A stretch of DNA of 64,000 nucleotides from Paraburkholderia hospita (GCF_002902965.1 NZ_CP026106.1:2542001-2606000); one strand, 5' to 3'. Shown: positions 1-8,989, numbered from the stretch's first letter. The notes: generated by a model from the letters alone, not told the origin. Numbers and translations are program-made.

Positions 1-1
1 T

Positions 2-250
2 CTGCCAAACGATATGCCGATGGCTCAGGCTGATGAAATCAAGGCCCGCGAGAAAGCCTACTCGCAGGAGCTTCAACGTCAGGGCAAATGGCAGCAACTG
101 CATCGCGTGGTCGGTGAATATGCCAACTACAGCATTTTCGATGTCGAGTCCAATGACGAACTGCACACTATTCTCTCTGGCCTGCCACTGTTTCCGTATA
201 TGACGATGAAGGTGACTGCGCTCGCACGTCACCCATCCTCCATCCACTAA
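2..250 (+). CDS. catC: Muconolactone delta-isomerase, C-terminal part (5' end outside window)
   Basis: The open frame enters from the left edge and ends at 250, leaving 82 residues of a family that is normally about 92-96 aa, so only the first dozen or so residues are missing. The family isomerises muconolactone to 3-oxoadipate enol-lactone in the catechol branch of the beta-ketoadipate pathway, as a cytosolic homodecamer. Family hallmarks visible are the AxYANYSIFDV block, the LPLFPYM block near the C terminus and the RHPSSIH ending. The benzoate transporter 15 bp downstream on the same strand supports a benzoate/catechol ortho-cleavage locus extending to the left. Confidence 0.9.
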   Translation: MPNDMPMAQADEIKAREKAYSQELQRQGKWQQLHRVVGEYANYSIFDVESNDELHTILSGLPLFPYMTMKVTALARHPSSIH

Positions 251-265
251 AGCCTTCCGGATGCC

Positions 266-1471
266 ATGCATCGCGATAACGAAGGTACGCTATTGTCCGC
301 CGCTCCAATGGGGCGCTGGTCCGTGTCGGCAGTCACCGCAGGGCTGCTCGCCGTCATTATTTCTTACGCCGGACCGCTTGCAATCTTCTTCCAGGCGGCG
401 CGTAGTGCCCATGTTGGCAATGACGTCGTCGCGTCCTGGGTCTGGGCAATTTCTATGGGCGCCGCAGTCTCCGGCATAACATTAAGTTGGTGGCTTAAGC
501 AGCCCATCATAACGGCCTGGTCTGCGCCCGGAACCGCGTTGCTTGTTTCGCTCTTTCCTGGCATGCCTGTGAGCGAGGCAATCGGCGCATATATCATCGC
601 CGGTGCGTGCATTTTCGTGCTTGGCGTGTCCGGGTTGTTTGACCGGATAGTGAAGCGCATACCGAAAGGGATAGCCTGCGCGATGATGGCAGGCATTCTC
701 TTTCAGTTCGGCACTAATGTATTCAAGTCGGTAGCAAACACTCCTTGGCTTGCGCTGGGAATGCTCGCGAGTTACATCGTTTTCCGTCGATGGGCCGCGC
801 GCTACTGCCTCATCCTGGTTCTGGCGTTCGGTTGTGCGCTCGCTGTGGCACTCGGTTTGACGAATCTGCAGTCGGTAAGTCTGCACGTTACCCGTCCCGT
901 GTTCACAATGCCAACCTGGTCCTGGCAGTCAACCGTGAGTCTGGCGGTCCCGCTGGTTATCGTGAGCTTGACTGGCCAATTCCTGCCCGGCTTCGCTATC
1001 TTGCGGGTATCCGGTTATCAGACGCCGAGTCGCCCGGTTCTCGTGGGGACCAGCCTGGCGTCGATTCTGGTCGCGTTCGCCGGTGGCATAACGATTGTCA
1101 TCGCAGCAATCACCGCGGCCTTGTGCACCGGTCCCGACGCGCATCGTGACCCGGAGCGCCGCTACGTCGCAGGTATCGCGAATGGGCTCTTCTACCTGAT
1201 AGGTGGCGTCTTCGCGGGGACGGTCGTCATGCTGTTTGCAGCCCTCCCCAACGCCTTCGTTGCAGTGCTCGCAGGCCTTGCTTTGCTCGGTGCTATTGCG
1301 ACGAACATAGTCGGGCTGGTGCAAGACGACGCCCATCGCGAAGCGTCATTCATCACATTCATCGCCACAGCTTCCAACATGAGCTTTCTAGGTCTCGGTG
1401 CGGCGTTCTGGGGTATCGTCCTGGGCACGTTGGCTCATCTGGTTCTCGGAAGAACCGGTCATAAGCGTTGA
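266..1471 (+). CDS. benE: Benzoate/H+ symporter, BenE family
   Basis: A 401-residue, very hydrophobic protein of normal BenE length with about ten to twelve predicted membrane helices. The segment with PIITAWSAPGTALL (about residues 76-89) is characteristic of BenE. The family imports benzoate with protons across the inner membrane. The gene follows the muconolactone isomerase gene by 15 bp, so the two are probably co-transcribed as uptake and lower-pathway functions of benzoate catabolism. The chosen ATG has only a weak purine-rich stretch upstream. A second in-frame ATG at 308 starts just before the first helix and is possible. Confidence 0.9.
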   Translation: MHRDNEGTLLSAAPMGRWSVSAVTAGLLAVIISYAGPLAIFFQAARSAHVGNDVVASWVWAISMGAAVSGITLSWWLKQPIITAWSAPGTALLVSLFPGMPVSEAIGAYIIAGACIFVLGVSGLFDRIVKRIPKGIACAMMAGILFQFGTNVFKSVANTPWLALGMLASYIVFRRWAARYCLILVLAFGCALAVALGLTNLQSVSLHVTRPVFTMPTWSWQSTVSLAVPLVIVSLTGQFLPGFAILRVSGYQTPSRPVLVGTSLASILVAFAGGITIVIAAITAALCTGPDAHRDPERRYVAGIANGLFYLIGGVFAGTVVMLFAALPNAFVAVLAGLALLGAIATNIVGLVQDDAHREASFITFIATASNMSFLGLGAAFWGIVLGTLAHLVLGRTGHKR

Positions 1472-1474
1472 GGA

Positions 1475-1572
1475 ATGGCTTTGTCATCAGTGCATGTCAG
1501 GTCAAACATTTTCCGACACAGCCCGGCGTTGAAGTGGCGGAACGGGTGCTCATCGGAACCCTATCTGAGTAA
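1475..1572 (+). pseudogene. Internal fragment of a nitrilase-like gene
   Basis: Directly after the benE stop there is a block almost identical at the DNA level to the intact nitrilase gene around 5140-5170. In the matching frame it reads FVISACQV, then residues resembling the nitrilase's following segment (TQPGVEV against AQLGVDV), and it meets a stop at 1570-1572. Nothing upstream or downstream continues the homology, so this is a scrap of a second nitrilase copy, not a gene. It suggests duplication and rearrangement in this stretch. Confidence 0.6.
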
Positions 1573-1745
1573 GTGGCGAGAGGTCCGCAAGCCTCTTGAG
1601 GGAAGTCGCGAACGACACTCTCATGGGGCCGGAATCGGAACCGCAGCAAGACCTTGTCCGAAGGAACCGCAATTGAACGCGATGATGCAAAGCAAAAACA
1701 ATCGGCAGCTTTTTACCTATCTGCCGGTTCGGCGAAAGACTCGAT

Positions 1746-2009
1746 ATGTCACGTGATGACATGGCCAAGGAAACTCGCCGCTGGGGCCTGAGCGTCTCGA
1801 ACAGGCACGCTATCCGCAATGCAGATGCCGAAATTTCCAATCTCGAGAAAGCGCTAGCTGCAGACGGAACGCACTCGGTTTTCGCTCAGACTTACTGGCG
1901 GCGGCGTCTGTATGAAATTCACGAAATGCCGGGGCTGGGACCTGCTCAACGTATCAAGCTGGAAAAGCTTCTCAGTATCCTGGAGGGGCACGAGAAGCGG
2001 ATGAAATAG
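1746..2009 (+). CDS. Small hypothetical protein, 87 aa
   Basis: Not recognised. An 87-residue charged, helix-prone protein, rich in Lys, Arg and Glu, with no signal peptide or membrane segment. The middle part carries heptad-like hydrophobic spacing (ISNLEKAL) and the C terminus is basic (EKRMK). The start ATG lies 3' of a purine-rich GCGAAAGA stretch. It stands between a nitrilase scrap and a xylulokinase scrap, so it may be an isolated survivor in a decayed area. Coding status rests only on amino-acid composition. Confidence 0.45.
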   Translation: MSRDDMAKETRRWGLSVSNRHAIRNADAEISNLEKALAADGTHSVFAQTYWRRRLYEIHEMPGLGPAQRIKLEKLLSILEGHEKRMK

Positions 2010-2052
2010 CAAGCGAAACTGCTGTGCGGCTCCTGGCGCCGGGTCGGCACGG

Positions 2053-2342
2053 CAGCTGAAAGGCGCAGCGGCCGATCATTGGCATCAAGTAGAACGGCGC
2101 CATGCATTTGACCTGAAAGGCCCAATGGCCTGAATGCCTCCAAAGGCGTCGGGATAATTCATACGCAGCGTTGCTAGCGCGATTTGCGTAGCGCGCCACC
2201 AGTCCTCTGGGTCCTGTTCCGACCAGCGGCTCTTCGGCCTCGAGATTTCCAGCGGATAGCGCGCGGTGCCGACGACGTGTCCATCGCTGGCCAACAGGAG
2301 GACCTCCAGTTCGGTCGTGCCAAGGTCAATGCCGAGGAACAT
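2053..2342 (-). pseudogene. xylB: N-terminal fragment of xylulokinase (frameshifted)
   Basis: From the ATG at 2342 the minus strand reads MFLGIDLGTTELEVLLL, the nucleotide-binding opening of FGGY sugar kinases. A WSEQDPEDWW motif typical of xylulokinase follows, up to GIQAIG. After about 2118 the homology continues only in another frame (LSGQMHGAVLLDANDRPL), showing a frameshift, and it is lost near 2053. Only about 95 of roughly 490 residues remain, so no active kinase is made. The gene lies downstream of, and on the same strand as, the ribitol-dehydrogenase-like gene, consistent with a former pentitol catabolic operon. Confidence 0.8.
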
Positions 2343-2377
2343 TACACAAACCCAAACTGTCTCTTGCCCATATTTGC

Positions 2378-3106
2378 CTAGAGGTCGAAGTTGGTAGGCA
2401 TCAAAACAACGTCGCGAATGGTCAGGCCGCGTTGCCGCGTCAACATGAACATGATTGCGTCCGCCACCTCGCTAGCCTCAATCAGGCTTCCGGATTCTTT
2501 GGCTTCTTTCAGTTTTTCTTCTGGCCAGTCGGCAAGTAGCGCGCTGATGACCGGGCCGGGCGATACAGAACCGACGCGAATTCCGTGTTTGAAAACCTGC
2601 CGTCGCACCGTTTGTACAAAGCAGTTAATCGCCCATTTGGAAGACGCATAAACCGGCTCCCACGGCGTTGGAAAGTGAGCCGCTAAAGAACTGGTCACCA
2701 CAATATCGCCGGTCCGACGAGCAATCATGTGGGGCAGCACGTCGTGAACGTTTTTCATCACGACATTGACGTTGAGATTCAGCATCCGGTCAATCGCTGC
2801 CGTATCCGCGTCCACCAGTTCACCGCCGACATACGTGCCTGCGTTCGCATGCAGGATGTCGATTTGTCCTGCGATGTCCAGCACGCGCGGTACGAGCGTC
2901 GAGCAGGCTGTCGCGTCAAGCAAATCCACGACCAGCGGAATCGCCGCATCGCCGCGTTTCCTGCAGATTGCATTCAATGCGGCTTCGTCGCGGTCGACCA
3001 GCACAACACGGGCACCAGCCGATAACATCGCCTCGGTGCTGGCCAAGCCTATGCCTGAAGCAGCGCCAGTGACAACAGCGACCTTGCCTTGCAGTTCCCC
3101 GGCCAT
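2378..3106 (-). CDS. Ribitol 2-dehydrogenase-like SDR
   Basis: A 242-residue classical short-chain dehydrogenase. It has the NAD-binding TGAASGIG motif (residues 13-20), HANAG (86-90) and catalytic Ser139/140, Tyr153 and Lys157. The stretches LHANAG, WEPVYASSKWA, GPV(I)SALLADWP and the ending VVLMPTNFDL resemble enterobacterial ribitol dehydrogenase, which oxidises ribitol to D-ribulose. I start it at the ATG preceded by an AGGAGAGGATGAGG ribosome site; a longer in-frame extension to 3214 lacks SDR homology. The adjacent xylulokinase relic supports a pentitol role. Substrate is inferred. Confidence 0.8.
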   Translation of the reverse strand: MAGELQGKVAVVTGAASGIGLASTEAMLSAGARVVLVDRDEAALNAICRKRGDAAIPLVVDLLDATACSTLVPRVLDIAGQIDILHANAGTYVGGELVDADTAAIDRMLNLNVNVVMKNVHDVLPHMIARRTGDIVVTSSLAAHFPTPWEPVYASSKWAINCFVQTVRRQVFKHGIRVGSVSPGPVISALLADWPEEKLKEAKESGSLIEASEVADAIMFMLTRQRGLTIRDVVLMPTNFDL

Positions 3107-3519
3107 TTCCTCATCCTCTCCTGTTGGCGCTCGTCGCAGACTTGCTGCGGTAGCAATCTCCCCGGGTAACCTGCCCCCCGTGGCGTCCGTAGTCGACATT
3201 GAACGCGGCTTCATCTTTCCACCCTTGCGCCGCCAAAGGCGCTATCCGCCTTGCGATCGCAGCAGGGGTGCGAGTCGACCGTTGCAAAACCACAAGCGAG
3301 CAACTGCTCAGTTGGTGAGCAAATAATCAGCTGTAGGGCTAGCGCTGTCAAGGCGATTTCGAGAGGGGAAAACCCGATGGCCGGCGGGTGAACGATGTTT
3401 ATTTGTCTGTCGCCAAGAGTGCGTGGGCCTCCGCAAAAGGAGGTACGTCGCTCATCGACTGCCCGGCGCCGCGAGTCAATCCGCCAAAGCTATGCGGTTG
3501 CACGTGAGGCGTCTTGCCA
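3107..3519. other. Intergenic region between SDR and LysR genes
   Basis: About 410 bp. The first 108 bp are an open in-frame extension of the SDR gene without recognisable homology. I see no convincing gene, hairpin or repeat in the remainder. It must hold the promoter of the minus-strand dehydrogenase gene. Confidence 0.4.
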
Positions 3520-4431
3520 TCAGATGACGAGAGGAAAACTCTCCTGAATCGCGGACTGGACCTTGACCACCGCAGAATCGCGCATTGAGCTAGTCCGCCA
3601 GGCAAGTACGATGGGATAAATCGGGAGTTTTACCGGGCACTCGACAAGCGTCAGCCCGGTCAATCTGGAAATCGCCAGGGCCGCATGCCTCGGAATGGTC
3701 GCGACCGCACGGGAGCCCTTCAGCAGATGCGGCAGGGAAGCAAAATGTGTTGTTGAGGCTATGACGTTACGCCTTCGGCCGAGTGCCGACAGCCCCTCAT
3801 CCACGATCCCTACCACCCCTCCCGAGGAGACGAGAATGTGTCCCCGAGACACGTATTCGTCAAGCGTCAGAGTAGACGCCGCGCGGCGTTTCTCATCCAG
3901 GAGACACGCGTAATCGCCTTCACCAACAACTCGATGATTGAGCCCTCGGCCGGACGGTGCACCCGCAAACAACGCGAGGTCCATTTCGCGATTTGCCAGT
4001 GCGTCGCCGACGATCTGGCTATGGGTTTGCCGGAATATGAGCCTTAGTCCCGGCGTGCTCTGCGCCATGCGTTCAATCAATTGTCGTCCCACAGCAATCT
4101 CAAAGTCGTCGGACAGCCCAACCGAAACTGAGCGGCCGTGAAACGAGGTCGCCTCGGGCCAAGCGATAGCGACGGTCTGACGGCACTTGCCGAGCGCTTC
4201 GCTCACCAGCGGTTTCAGCTCTTTTGCACGGGATGTGGGCGCAAGACCCCGTCCGGTGCGTACGAACAGGGTGTCGGAGAACACTTCGCGCAGCCGTCCG
4301 AGCGCCGCACTCACTGCGGATTGGGTGAGATTGAGCCGAATTGCAGCCCGGCTTGCGCCGCCTTCCTCGAACAAAGCTTCAAACACCTTGAAGAGGTTCA
4401 GGTCGACAGCATCGATATCAATGTTGTTCAT
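3520..4431 (-). CDS. LysR-family transcriptional regulator
   Basis: A 303-residue protein of usual LysR length. The N-terminal winged helix-turn-helix spans roughly residues 10-70 (DLNLFKVFEAL, then SRAAIRLNLTQSAVS), followed by an effector-binding domain. It resembles the NodD/LinR-type LysR subgroup (DLNLFKVFEAL opening, FVRTGRGL). I chose the ATG at 4431, where homology begins, over an upstream ATG that would add 20 unrelated residues. It is transcribed divergently from the nitrilase gene 81 bp away, the usual arrangement for a LysR activator and its target, so it probably controls nitrilase expression and itself. Confidence 0.88.
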   Translation of the reverse strand: MNNIDIDAVDLNLFKVFEALFEEGGASRAAIRLNLTQSAVSAALGRLREVFSDTLFVRTGRGLAPTSRAKELKPLVSEALGKCRQTVAIAWPEATSFHGRSVSVGLSDDFEIAVGRQLIERMAQSTPGLRLIFRQTHSQIVGDALANREMDLALFAGAPSGRGLNHRVVGEGDYACLLDEKRRAASTLTLDEYVSRGHILVSSGGVVGIVDEGLSALGRRRNVIASTTHFASLPHLLKGSRAVATIPRHAALAISRLTGLTLVECPVKLPIYPIVLAWRTSSMRDSAVVKVQSAIQESFPLVI

Positions 4432-4450
4432 ATCAGATAGTGGCGATATG
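4429..4450. promoter_or_regulatory. Inverted repeat at the LysR start codon (candidate operator)
   Basis: CATATC, ten spacer bases and GATATG form a perfect dyad overlapping the LysR start codon, within the 81-bp divergent LysR/nitrilase intergenic region. Size and spacing fit a LysR-type box (T-N11-A with dyad symmetry). The assignment is inference. Confidence 0.4.
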
Positions 4451-4512
4451 TGTTCACACGATTTTACTTCCGGGCAAAGATGCAGACACAAACGTTCATC
4501 AAGGAAAACACC

Positions 4513-5445
4513 ATGTCCAGGTCAAAAGTCGCCGCGCTACAAATCGGTTCGTCTGCAGCAGGAAAAGCCCAGACCCTGCAGCACATCCTCTCTTTCGAAG
4601 CGCAGATTCGCGCCTCCGGCGCCAAGCTCGTGGTCATGCCTGAGGCGTTGTTGGGCGGCTATCCTAAGGGTGAAATTTTCGGGACGCGTCTTGGCTATCG
4701 ATTGCCGGAAGGTCGCGAGGCTTTCGCGCGGTACTACGACAATGCCATTGACGTGCCGGGCGAGGAAACTCAAGCGCTCGCTGACCTCTCGGCTAAGTGC
4801 GACGCTTCAATCGTCATTGGGGTCATCGAGCGGGATGGAAACACGCTCTACTGCACGGCGCTGTTCTTTAATCCCGGAGAGGGATTAGTGGCGAAGCACC
4901 GCAAGCTGATGCCTACCGGCACAGAACGGCTTATCTGGGGCCAGGGAGACGGCTCGACGCTGCCCACGGTCAAAACGGGAGCCGGCATCACCGGTGCGGC
5001 TATCTGCTGGGAAAATCACATGCCATTGCTGCGCACCGCCATGTACGCCAAGGGCGTTCAAGTCTGGTGCGCTCCCACGGTCGATGAACGCGACATCTGG
5101 CAATGCTCAATGCGGCACATCGCTCACGAAGGTCGATGCTTTGTCATCAGCGCATGTCAGGTCCAGCCTTCTCCGGCGCAGCTTGGAGTAGATGTTCCGG
5201 GTTGGGACGAGAACCGACCGCTCATCAACGGTGGCAGCCTCGTCGTGGGTCCGCTGGGAGAGGTGCTCGCGGGACCGCTGCACGGCGAAGCGGGTCTTGT
5301 CGTCGCAGAAATTGATACGGCCGAGCTAACGCGCGCCAGATACGACTTCGATGTCGTCGGCCATTACTCCCGCCCAGACGTGTTCTCGCTGTCAGTCGAT
5401 GAGCGTCGCAAGCGCACTGTGAATTTTTCAGCCGCCCCTGACTGA
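4513..5445 (+). CDS. Nitrilase / carbon-nitrogen hydrolase
   Basis: A 310-residue cytosolic hydrolase of the nitrilase branch, which converts R-CN to the acid and ammonia. The catalytic triad is visible: Glu44 in [13 protein letters not shown], Lys131 in [11 protein letters not shown] and Cys165 in [11 protein letters not shown]. The CWENHMPL motif is typical of true nitrilases, not amidases. The start ATG follows AAGGAAAA at a good distance; an in-frame ATG at 4450 would add 21 unconvincing residues. Divergent from the LysR gene. A scrap of a near-identical gene lies at 1475-1572. The natural nitrile is unknown. Confidence 0.9.
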   Translation: MSRSKVAALQIGSSAAGKAQTLQHILSFEAQIRASGAKLVVMPEALLGGYPKGEIFGTRLGYRLPEGREAFARYYDNAIDVPGEETQALADLSAKCDASIVIGVIERDGNTLYCTALFFNPGEGLVAKHRKLMPTGTERLIWGQGDGSTLPTVKTGAGITGAAICWENHMPLLRTAMYAKGVQVWCAPTVDERDIWQCSMRHIAHEGRCFVISACQVQPSPAQLGVDVPGWDENRPLINGGSLVVGPLGEVLAGPLHGEAGLVVAEIDTAELTRARYDFDVVGHYSRPDVFSLSVDERRKRTVNFSAAPD

Positions 5446-5678
5446 GCCAAATATCGAGGTCCAAGGCCAGATTTATGTGCCTTCTCCCCAACGGAACCCG
5501 ATGGATAGTTTTCAACACCGCCCTCCCCGCCCTGCTCCACTGCATTGAGCAGTATGTCAACTCGACGAGAACATGCCGAGCCGACGAATCGAACGACGCA
5601 CGCCTAAGTGAAGGTCACGCGCGCGCGGCGCGTCGGCAGAATCAACGGCGTCGAATTTAAGCTTGCAGGACAGTTCCC

Positions 5679-6170
5679 ATGGCCGGTCGGTCTGTCCTTC
5701 CGACCTTGGTTTTGCCGCGCGCCTGGCGCTCACCTGATACCGTAGAGATAGTCCGCGTTTTCAAGGGAGAAGCACTGCCGGTACCTGATGCTAGCCATGT
5801 TGCCGTCATCACAGGCTCATGGGCCATGGTGACGGACTGTCTTCCGTGGAGCGAAATGACGGCCGAGTGGATTCGCGATGCGATGACTATAGACATGCCC
5901 ATTTTCGGCGTTTGCTACGGCTATCAACTGATGGCGCATGTGCTGAGCATCGTAGTCGACTATCACCAAAAATTGCGATAGTTAGGACGTCAGACGATAG
6001 GTTTGTTGCCTGCCGACGGCGCATCGTTCTTACCTGCACTCGGTAAATTTGCCCCCGCATCTTTTGCATCCGATGGGCAACCTTTCCGACGTTCGACGAA
6101 GAAAGCCCGACCTCTCGAGCCTCGTTCTGGCCAGGCTGTCTCGGGCGGTTTTCACTTCCCCCAGTGTCCT
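5679..6170 (+). pseudogene. Decayed class I glutamine amidotransferase
   Basis: The frame beginning at the ATG at 5679 encodes a recognisable amidotransferase N-terminal half: VAVITGSWAMVTD, then IPIFG-type MPIFGVCYGYQLMAHVL, containing the nucleophile Cys of the GxCxGxQ motif. The frame ends at 5981, where the family normally continues to about 230-240 aa with a downstream HPE motif. Faint traces of the C-terminal half seem to continue in other frames to about 6170. This is therefore a broken GMP-synthase-like GATase lacking its catalytic His and Glu. Confidence 0.65.
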
Positions 6171-6411
6171 CAGTGCTCTCAGCAGAAGAAAGCAAACCTT
6201 TACCTCAGTGCTCGCTTAATTGAGGATGTGGTGGACCGCTTTCTGCACTCGTCGCCACCAGGTTCCTGATACGCCTTGGCCACTGACGATCGTTCGGCTC
6301 ATAGCCTCTTCGTCGTCGCATTTGACATCGCTGGTTGCATCGCTCAAAGCGACGTTGTCAAAGCCGCCAGCTACGGAAGCGTATGCTGCTGGATATCACC
6401 TGGAGACGACC

Positions 6412-7287
6412 ATGGCGCTTACCGGCAAGACGATATTCATGTCAGGCGGCAGTCGCGGTATCGGACTTGCCATTGCACTCCGGGCGGCACGTGACGGTGC
6501 GAACGTCGTGATTGCAGCGAAGACGGCCGACCCGGACCCGCGGCTTGACGGCACGATACATACGGCGGCCGCTGCCGTGGAAGCTGCCGGCGGAAAGGCG
6601 CTTCCGCTTGTCGTCGACATTCGTGATGAAGAACGCGTAAAGGCTGCGGTTGCCAAGGCCGTTGACGTGTTCGGCGGCATCGACATACTCGTGAACAATG
6701 CCAGCGCCATCCGGCTGACGGGAACGCTGGATACGCCGGTCAAGCGGTACGACCTGATGCACGGGGTGAACGGCAGGGGCACGTTTGTCTGTGCTCAGGC
6801 CTGCCTGCCTCACCTCCTCGATTCGCCGAATCCACACATCCTTACGCTGTCGCCTCCGCTGGTCACGGACCCCAAGTGGTTCAAGGACTTCCCGGCATAC
6901 GCCATCGCAAAGTACACGATGAGCCTGTTCACGCTGGCGCTAGCTGGTGAGTTCAAGGACCGTGGCGTCGCTGTAAATTCGCTGTGGCCAAGAACCGCGA
7001 TTGCGACGGCGGCCGTGCGAAACGAGATCGGTGGCGCGGATATGATTGCTACGTGTCGCAAACCGGAGATAGTTGCCGACGCGGCCTACTTTATCCTGAC
7101 ACGCCCATCCAGGGAGTGCTCGGGAAATTTCTTTCTCGATGACGAAGTACTATTGGCAGCTGGCGTCCGGGACTTCTCTCAATACGACGTCCAGGCTGGG
7201 GCCGCATTGCAAGCTGATTTTTTTGTCGATGCCTTGCCGGGCATGCTACCGGCGGACAATATGATAAAGCCTGCCAAGCCCTCGTGA
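6412..7287 (+). CDS. SDR oxidoreductase, HSDL2-like
   Basis: A 291-residue NAD(P)-dependent short-chain dehydrogenase. The cofactor motif is GGSRGIG (12-18), with NNASAI (95-100) and catalytic Ser147, Tyr163 and Lys167. The LSPPL, WFKDFPAYAIAKYTMS and SLWPRTAIATAAV segments match the hydroxysteroid-dehydrogenase-like 2 subgroup; bacterial members occur in acyl-CoA or hydroxy-acid metabolism, but the substrate is usually unknown. The start is the ATG after TGGAGACGACC; the frame is open further upstream without SDR homology. It stands alone, with decayed DNA upstream. Confidence 0.85.
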   Translation: MALTGKTIFMSGGSRGIGLAIALRAARDGANVVIAAKTADPDPRLDGTIHTAAAAVEAAGGKALPLVVDIRDEERVKAAVAKAVDVFGGIDILVNNASAIRLTGTLDTPVKRYDLMHGVNGRGTFVCAQACLPHLLDSPNPHILTLSPPLVTDPKWFKDFPAYAIAKYTMSLFTLALAGEFKDRGVAVNSLWPRTAIATAAVRNEIGGADMIATCRKPEIVADAAYFILTRPSRECSGNFFLDDEVLLAAGVRDFSQYDVQAGAALQADFFVDALPGMLPADNMIKPAKPS

Positions 7288-7496
7288 GATTCGCTGGCCA
7301 CACGACAGCCGGCTGTCAACCTGATGCAGCAGACCCGGCGGCCCGCGGAAACTGTCCATAGCCGCGTAGCAATGAGCCCGAAGGCGACATAGACTTGCGT
7401 GAGAAAACCACTAACGCGTAGGAGGAAACGATTCATTTCTCCAGGAGACGGTCCAGTTCTCGACGGTCGTGGGTTGCACTTCACGCAAAGGAACGG

Positions 7497-7835
7497 GTGA
7501 GTCAACGGTCTACGTTATCGGCAACATCTATTCGAGAAATGTTGGATGCAGGTCGATGCGTGTTGCTTGGGGAGGTTCCGCCCAACCGCCGCTGCTACCT
7601 CATTTACAGCAAAGCAGACGACCGCTGTTTTGTCGTTGTACAGGACATCGGCAACTGGGCTGTCGTTACAGTTCTGCCACTCTGGATGTGGAACAACGGC
7701 GATTTGTCGGAAAGCTCGCCTCAGGCAGAAGAGGCTCGCAGGCTGGCGCTCGAACCACGCTCACGCCGGCCAAAACGAGAAGATTTCGGGTATCAGTCGC
7801 GACGGCGGACCGGCCTGTTCAGGCGTAGACGATAA
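7497..7835 (+). CDS. Hypothetical protein, 112 aa
   Basis: Not recognised. It starts at a GTG behind AAAGGAACGG. The centre (about residues 20-70) has a beta-rich, tryptophan-containing pattern (CYLIYSK, CFVVVQDIGNWAVVTVLPLW), typical of a small globular domain. The C terminus is very basic (RSRRPKRED, then GLFRRRR). There is no signal peptide. The hydrophobic-core pattern and codon use suggest a real gene. It stands alone between an SDR gene and a cold-shock gene. Confidence 0.55.
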   Translation: MSQRSTLSATSIREMLDAGRCVLLGEVPPNRRCYLIYSKADDRCFVVVQDIGNWAVVTVLPLWMWNNGDLSESSPQAEEARRLALEPRSRRPKREDFGYQSRRRTGLFRRRR

Positions 7836-8021
7836 GCCCGCCTGGAGCTTAACGACTCTCGCCGACGCCCCCACCCTCCACGTCGCACGCTCGTGGCCTT
7901 TTATGACACATCTCGCACAGCCAATGCCTCAAGCAAGGCGCTGAGCGCCTCATCACATGCGGGCGCGAGCAATCAAAAGGACGTGCCCTGTCCGCATTCA
8001 CGAACAGCACATAACTGCAAG

Positions 8022-8051
8022 AAGAACGATCCGCCTCGGCGGACCATTCTT
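8022..8051 (-). terminator. Rho-independent-like terminator of the cold-shock gene
   Basis: A 14-bp stem (two G-U pairs allowed) centred on CCGCC-TC-GGCGG lies 26 bp after the cold-shock stop codon. On the transcript it is followed by UUCUUCUU. A closely similar hairpin follows the second cold-shock gene at 19446-19473. Confidence 0.65.
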
Positions 8052-8077
8052 CGCGCGACCGCGAAAGCGCTTTGGTA

Positions 8078-8281
8078 TCAGATCGGTTGAATGTTGGCCG
8101 CCTGCTTGCCCTTCGGTCCTTGCTTGACCTCAAAGCTCACCTTTTGCCCCTCCTGAAGGGACTTGAAGCCCTCCGCCTTCACTTCCGAAAAATGAGCAAA
8201 CAGGTCTTCGCCGCCATCGTCTGGTGTAATGAAGCCAAAGCCCTTCGCATCGTTAAACCACTTCACAGTACCGGTTGCCAT
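8078..8281 (-). CDS. Cold-shock protein, CspA family (copy 1)
   Basis: A 67-residue single cold-shock domain (OB fold) that binds single-stranded RNA and DNA as an RNA chaperone. RNP1 is KGFGFIT and RNP2 is LFAHFSEV. The start is the ATG of MATGTVKWF; an upstream in-frame ATG would add METI. The protein is identical, residue for residue, to the one encoded at 19501-19704, though the two genes differ at synonymous positions and in their flanks. Confidence 0.97.
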   Translation of the reverse strand: MATGTVKWFNDAKGFGFITPDDGGEDLFAHFSEVKAEGFKSLQEGQKVSFEVKQGPKGKQAANIQPI

Positions 8282-8583
8282 GATTGTTTCCAAAATTGAA
8301 ATAGGCCGCGTTATGCAGACGCCATCGGCCGCGTCGTAGATATGTTCAATGTCTCGGGAGACGGAGTGTCACGGTCCACTGCGACTGAAGTAGTCCCGAT
8401 TGGGCGATGCCTACCGAAAAAGATACACCGCCCTGCGCAAACCATATGCCAGCTTGTAGCGGCGCACAATTGGTGTCTTTCCGACTGATAGCTGACCAGG
8501 TTGGACCGCTCATCGCGGACGACTCCCGAAACGTACCAGGTAATGATTTGTTTGCAGGTACGCCCGGCATCCCCTCAAAGCTC

Positions 8584-8926
8584 GCGAGACAAAGGCAACC
8601 TCGGTCTTCACCCGCGATTAGCGAGACGTCCTTTACCACCTTTTTACTTGCTGCAGGGTTTCAAGACCCCCTAAAATTTCGGGATTGTCAGACTGAGGAC
8701 AGATGCGGTGGGCAATCGATGTCGTCGATTTCCGGACAGTTTCACTGCCCGACCGACGGGACGTCCGCGCCCGCTTTTTTTTCGAGCCTCCGTCTTGCCA
8801 GCAGGCAGACATTGCGCGCCGCGGTGACGCTCTCTGTGCACCTCAATTGGCGCCATATGGCCGCAGCGATTGCGTGCGTCCGCATCGCACCGCGTCGTAA
8901 CGCGTCAACTCGCGGCTGCGTTCGTT
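8584..8926. repeat. Imperfect direct repeat, copy A (~340 bp)
   Basis: This stretch aligns along its length with 10536-10875, with the same orientation and order of conserved blocks. The blocks are GCGAGACAAAGGCAAC, CAATCGATG-TGTCGAT, a CGGACAGT segment, a 17-bp block CTTGCCAGCAGGCAGAC, TCTCTGTGCAC and a terminal GCGTCAA. The GTCT-GCC/GGC-AGAC hairpin is preserved in both copies while reading frames are not. It lies upstream of the unknown gene at 8990. It could be a shared promoter/leader region, a structured RNA or a miniature repeat element. Confidence 0.75.
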
Positions 8927-8989
8927 AACACCTTTTCGAATCACTCACGTGGGCGGACGCGTACCCCCTCACCAAGACACGAGAAGCCT

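Noticed and set aside
8407..8928. 173-codon plus-strand open frame over the repeat element
   Set aside because: The second copy of the repeat does not preserve this frame, so the conservation is not at protein level.
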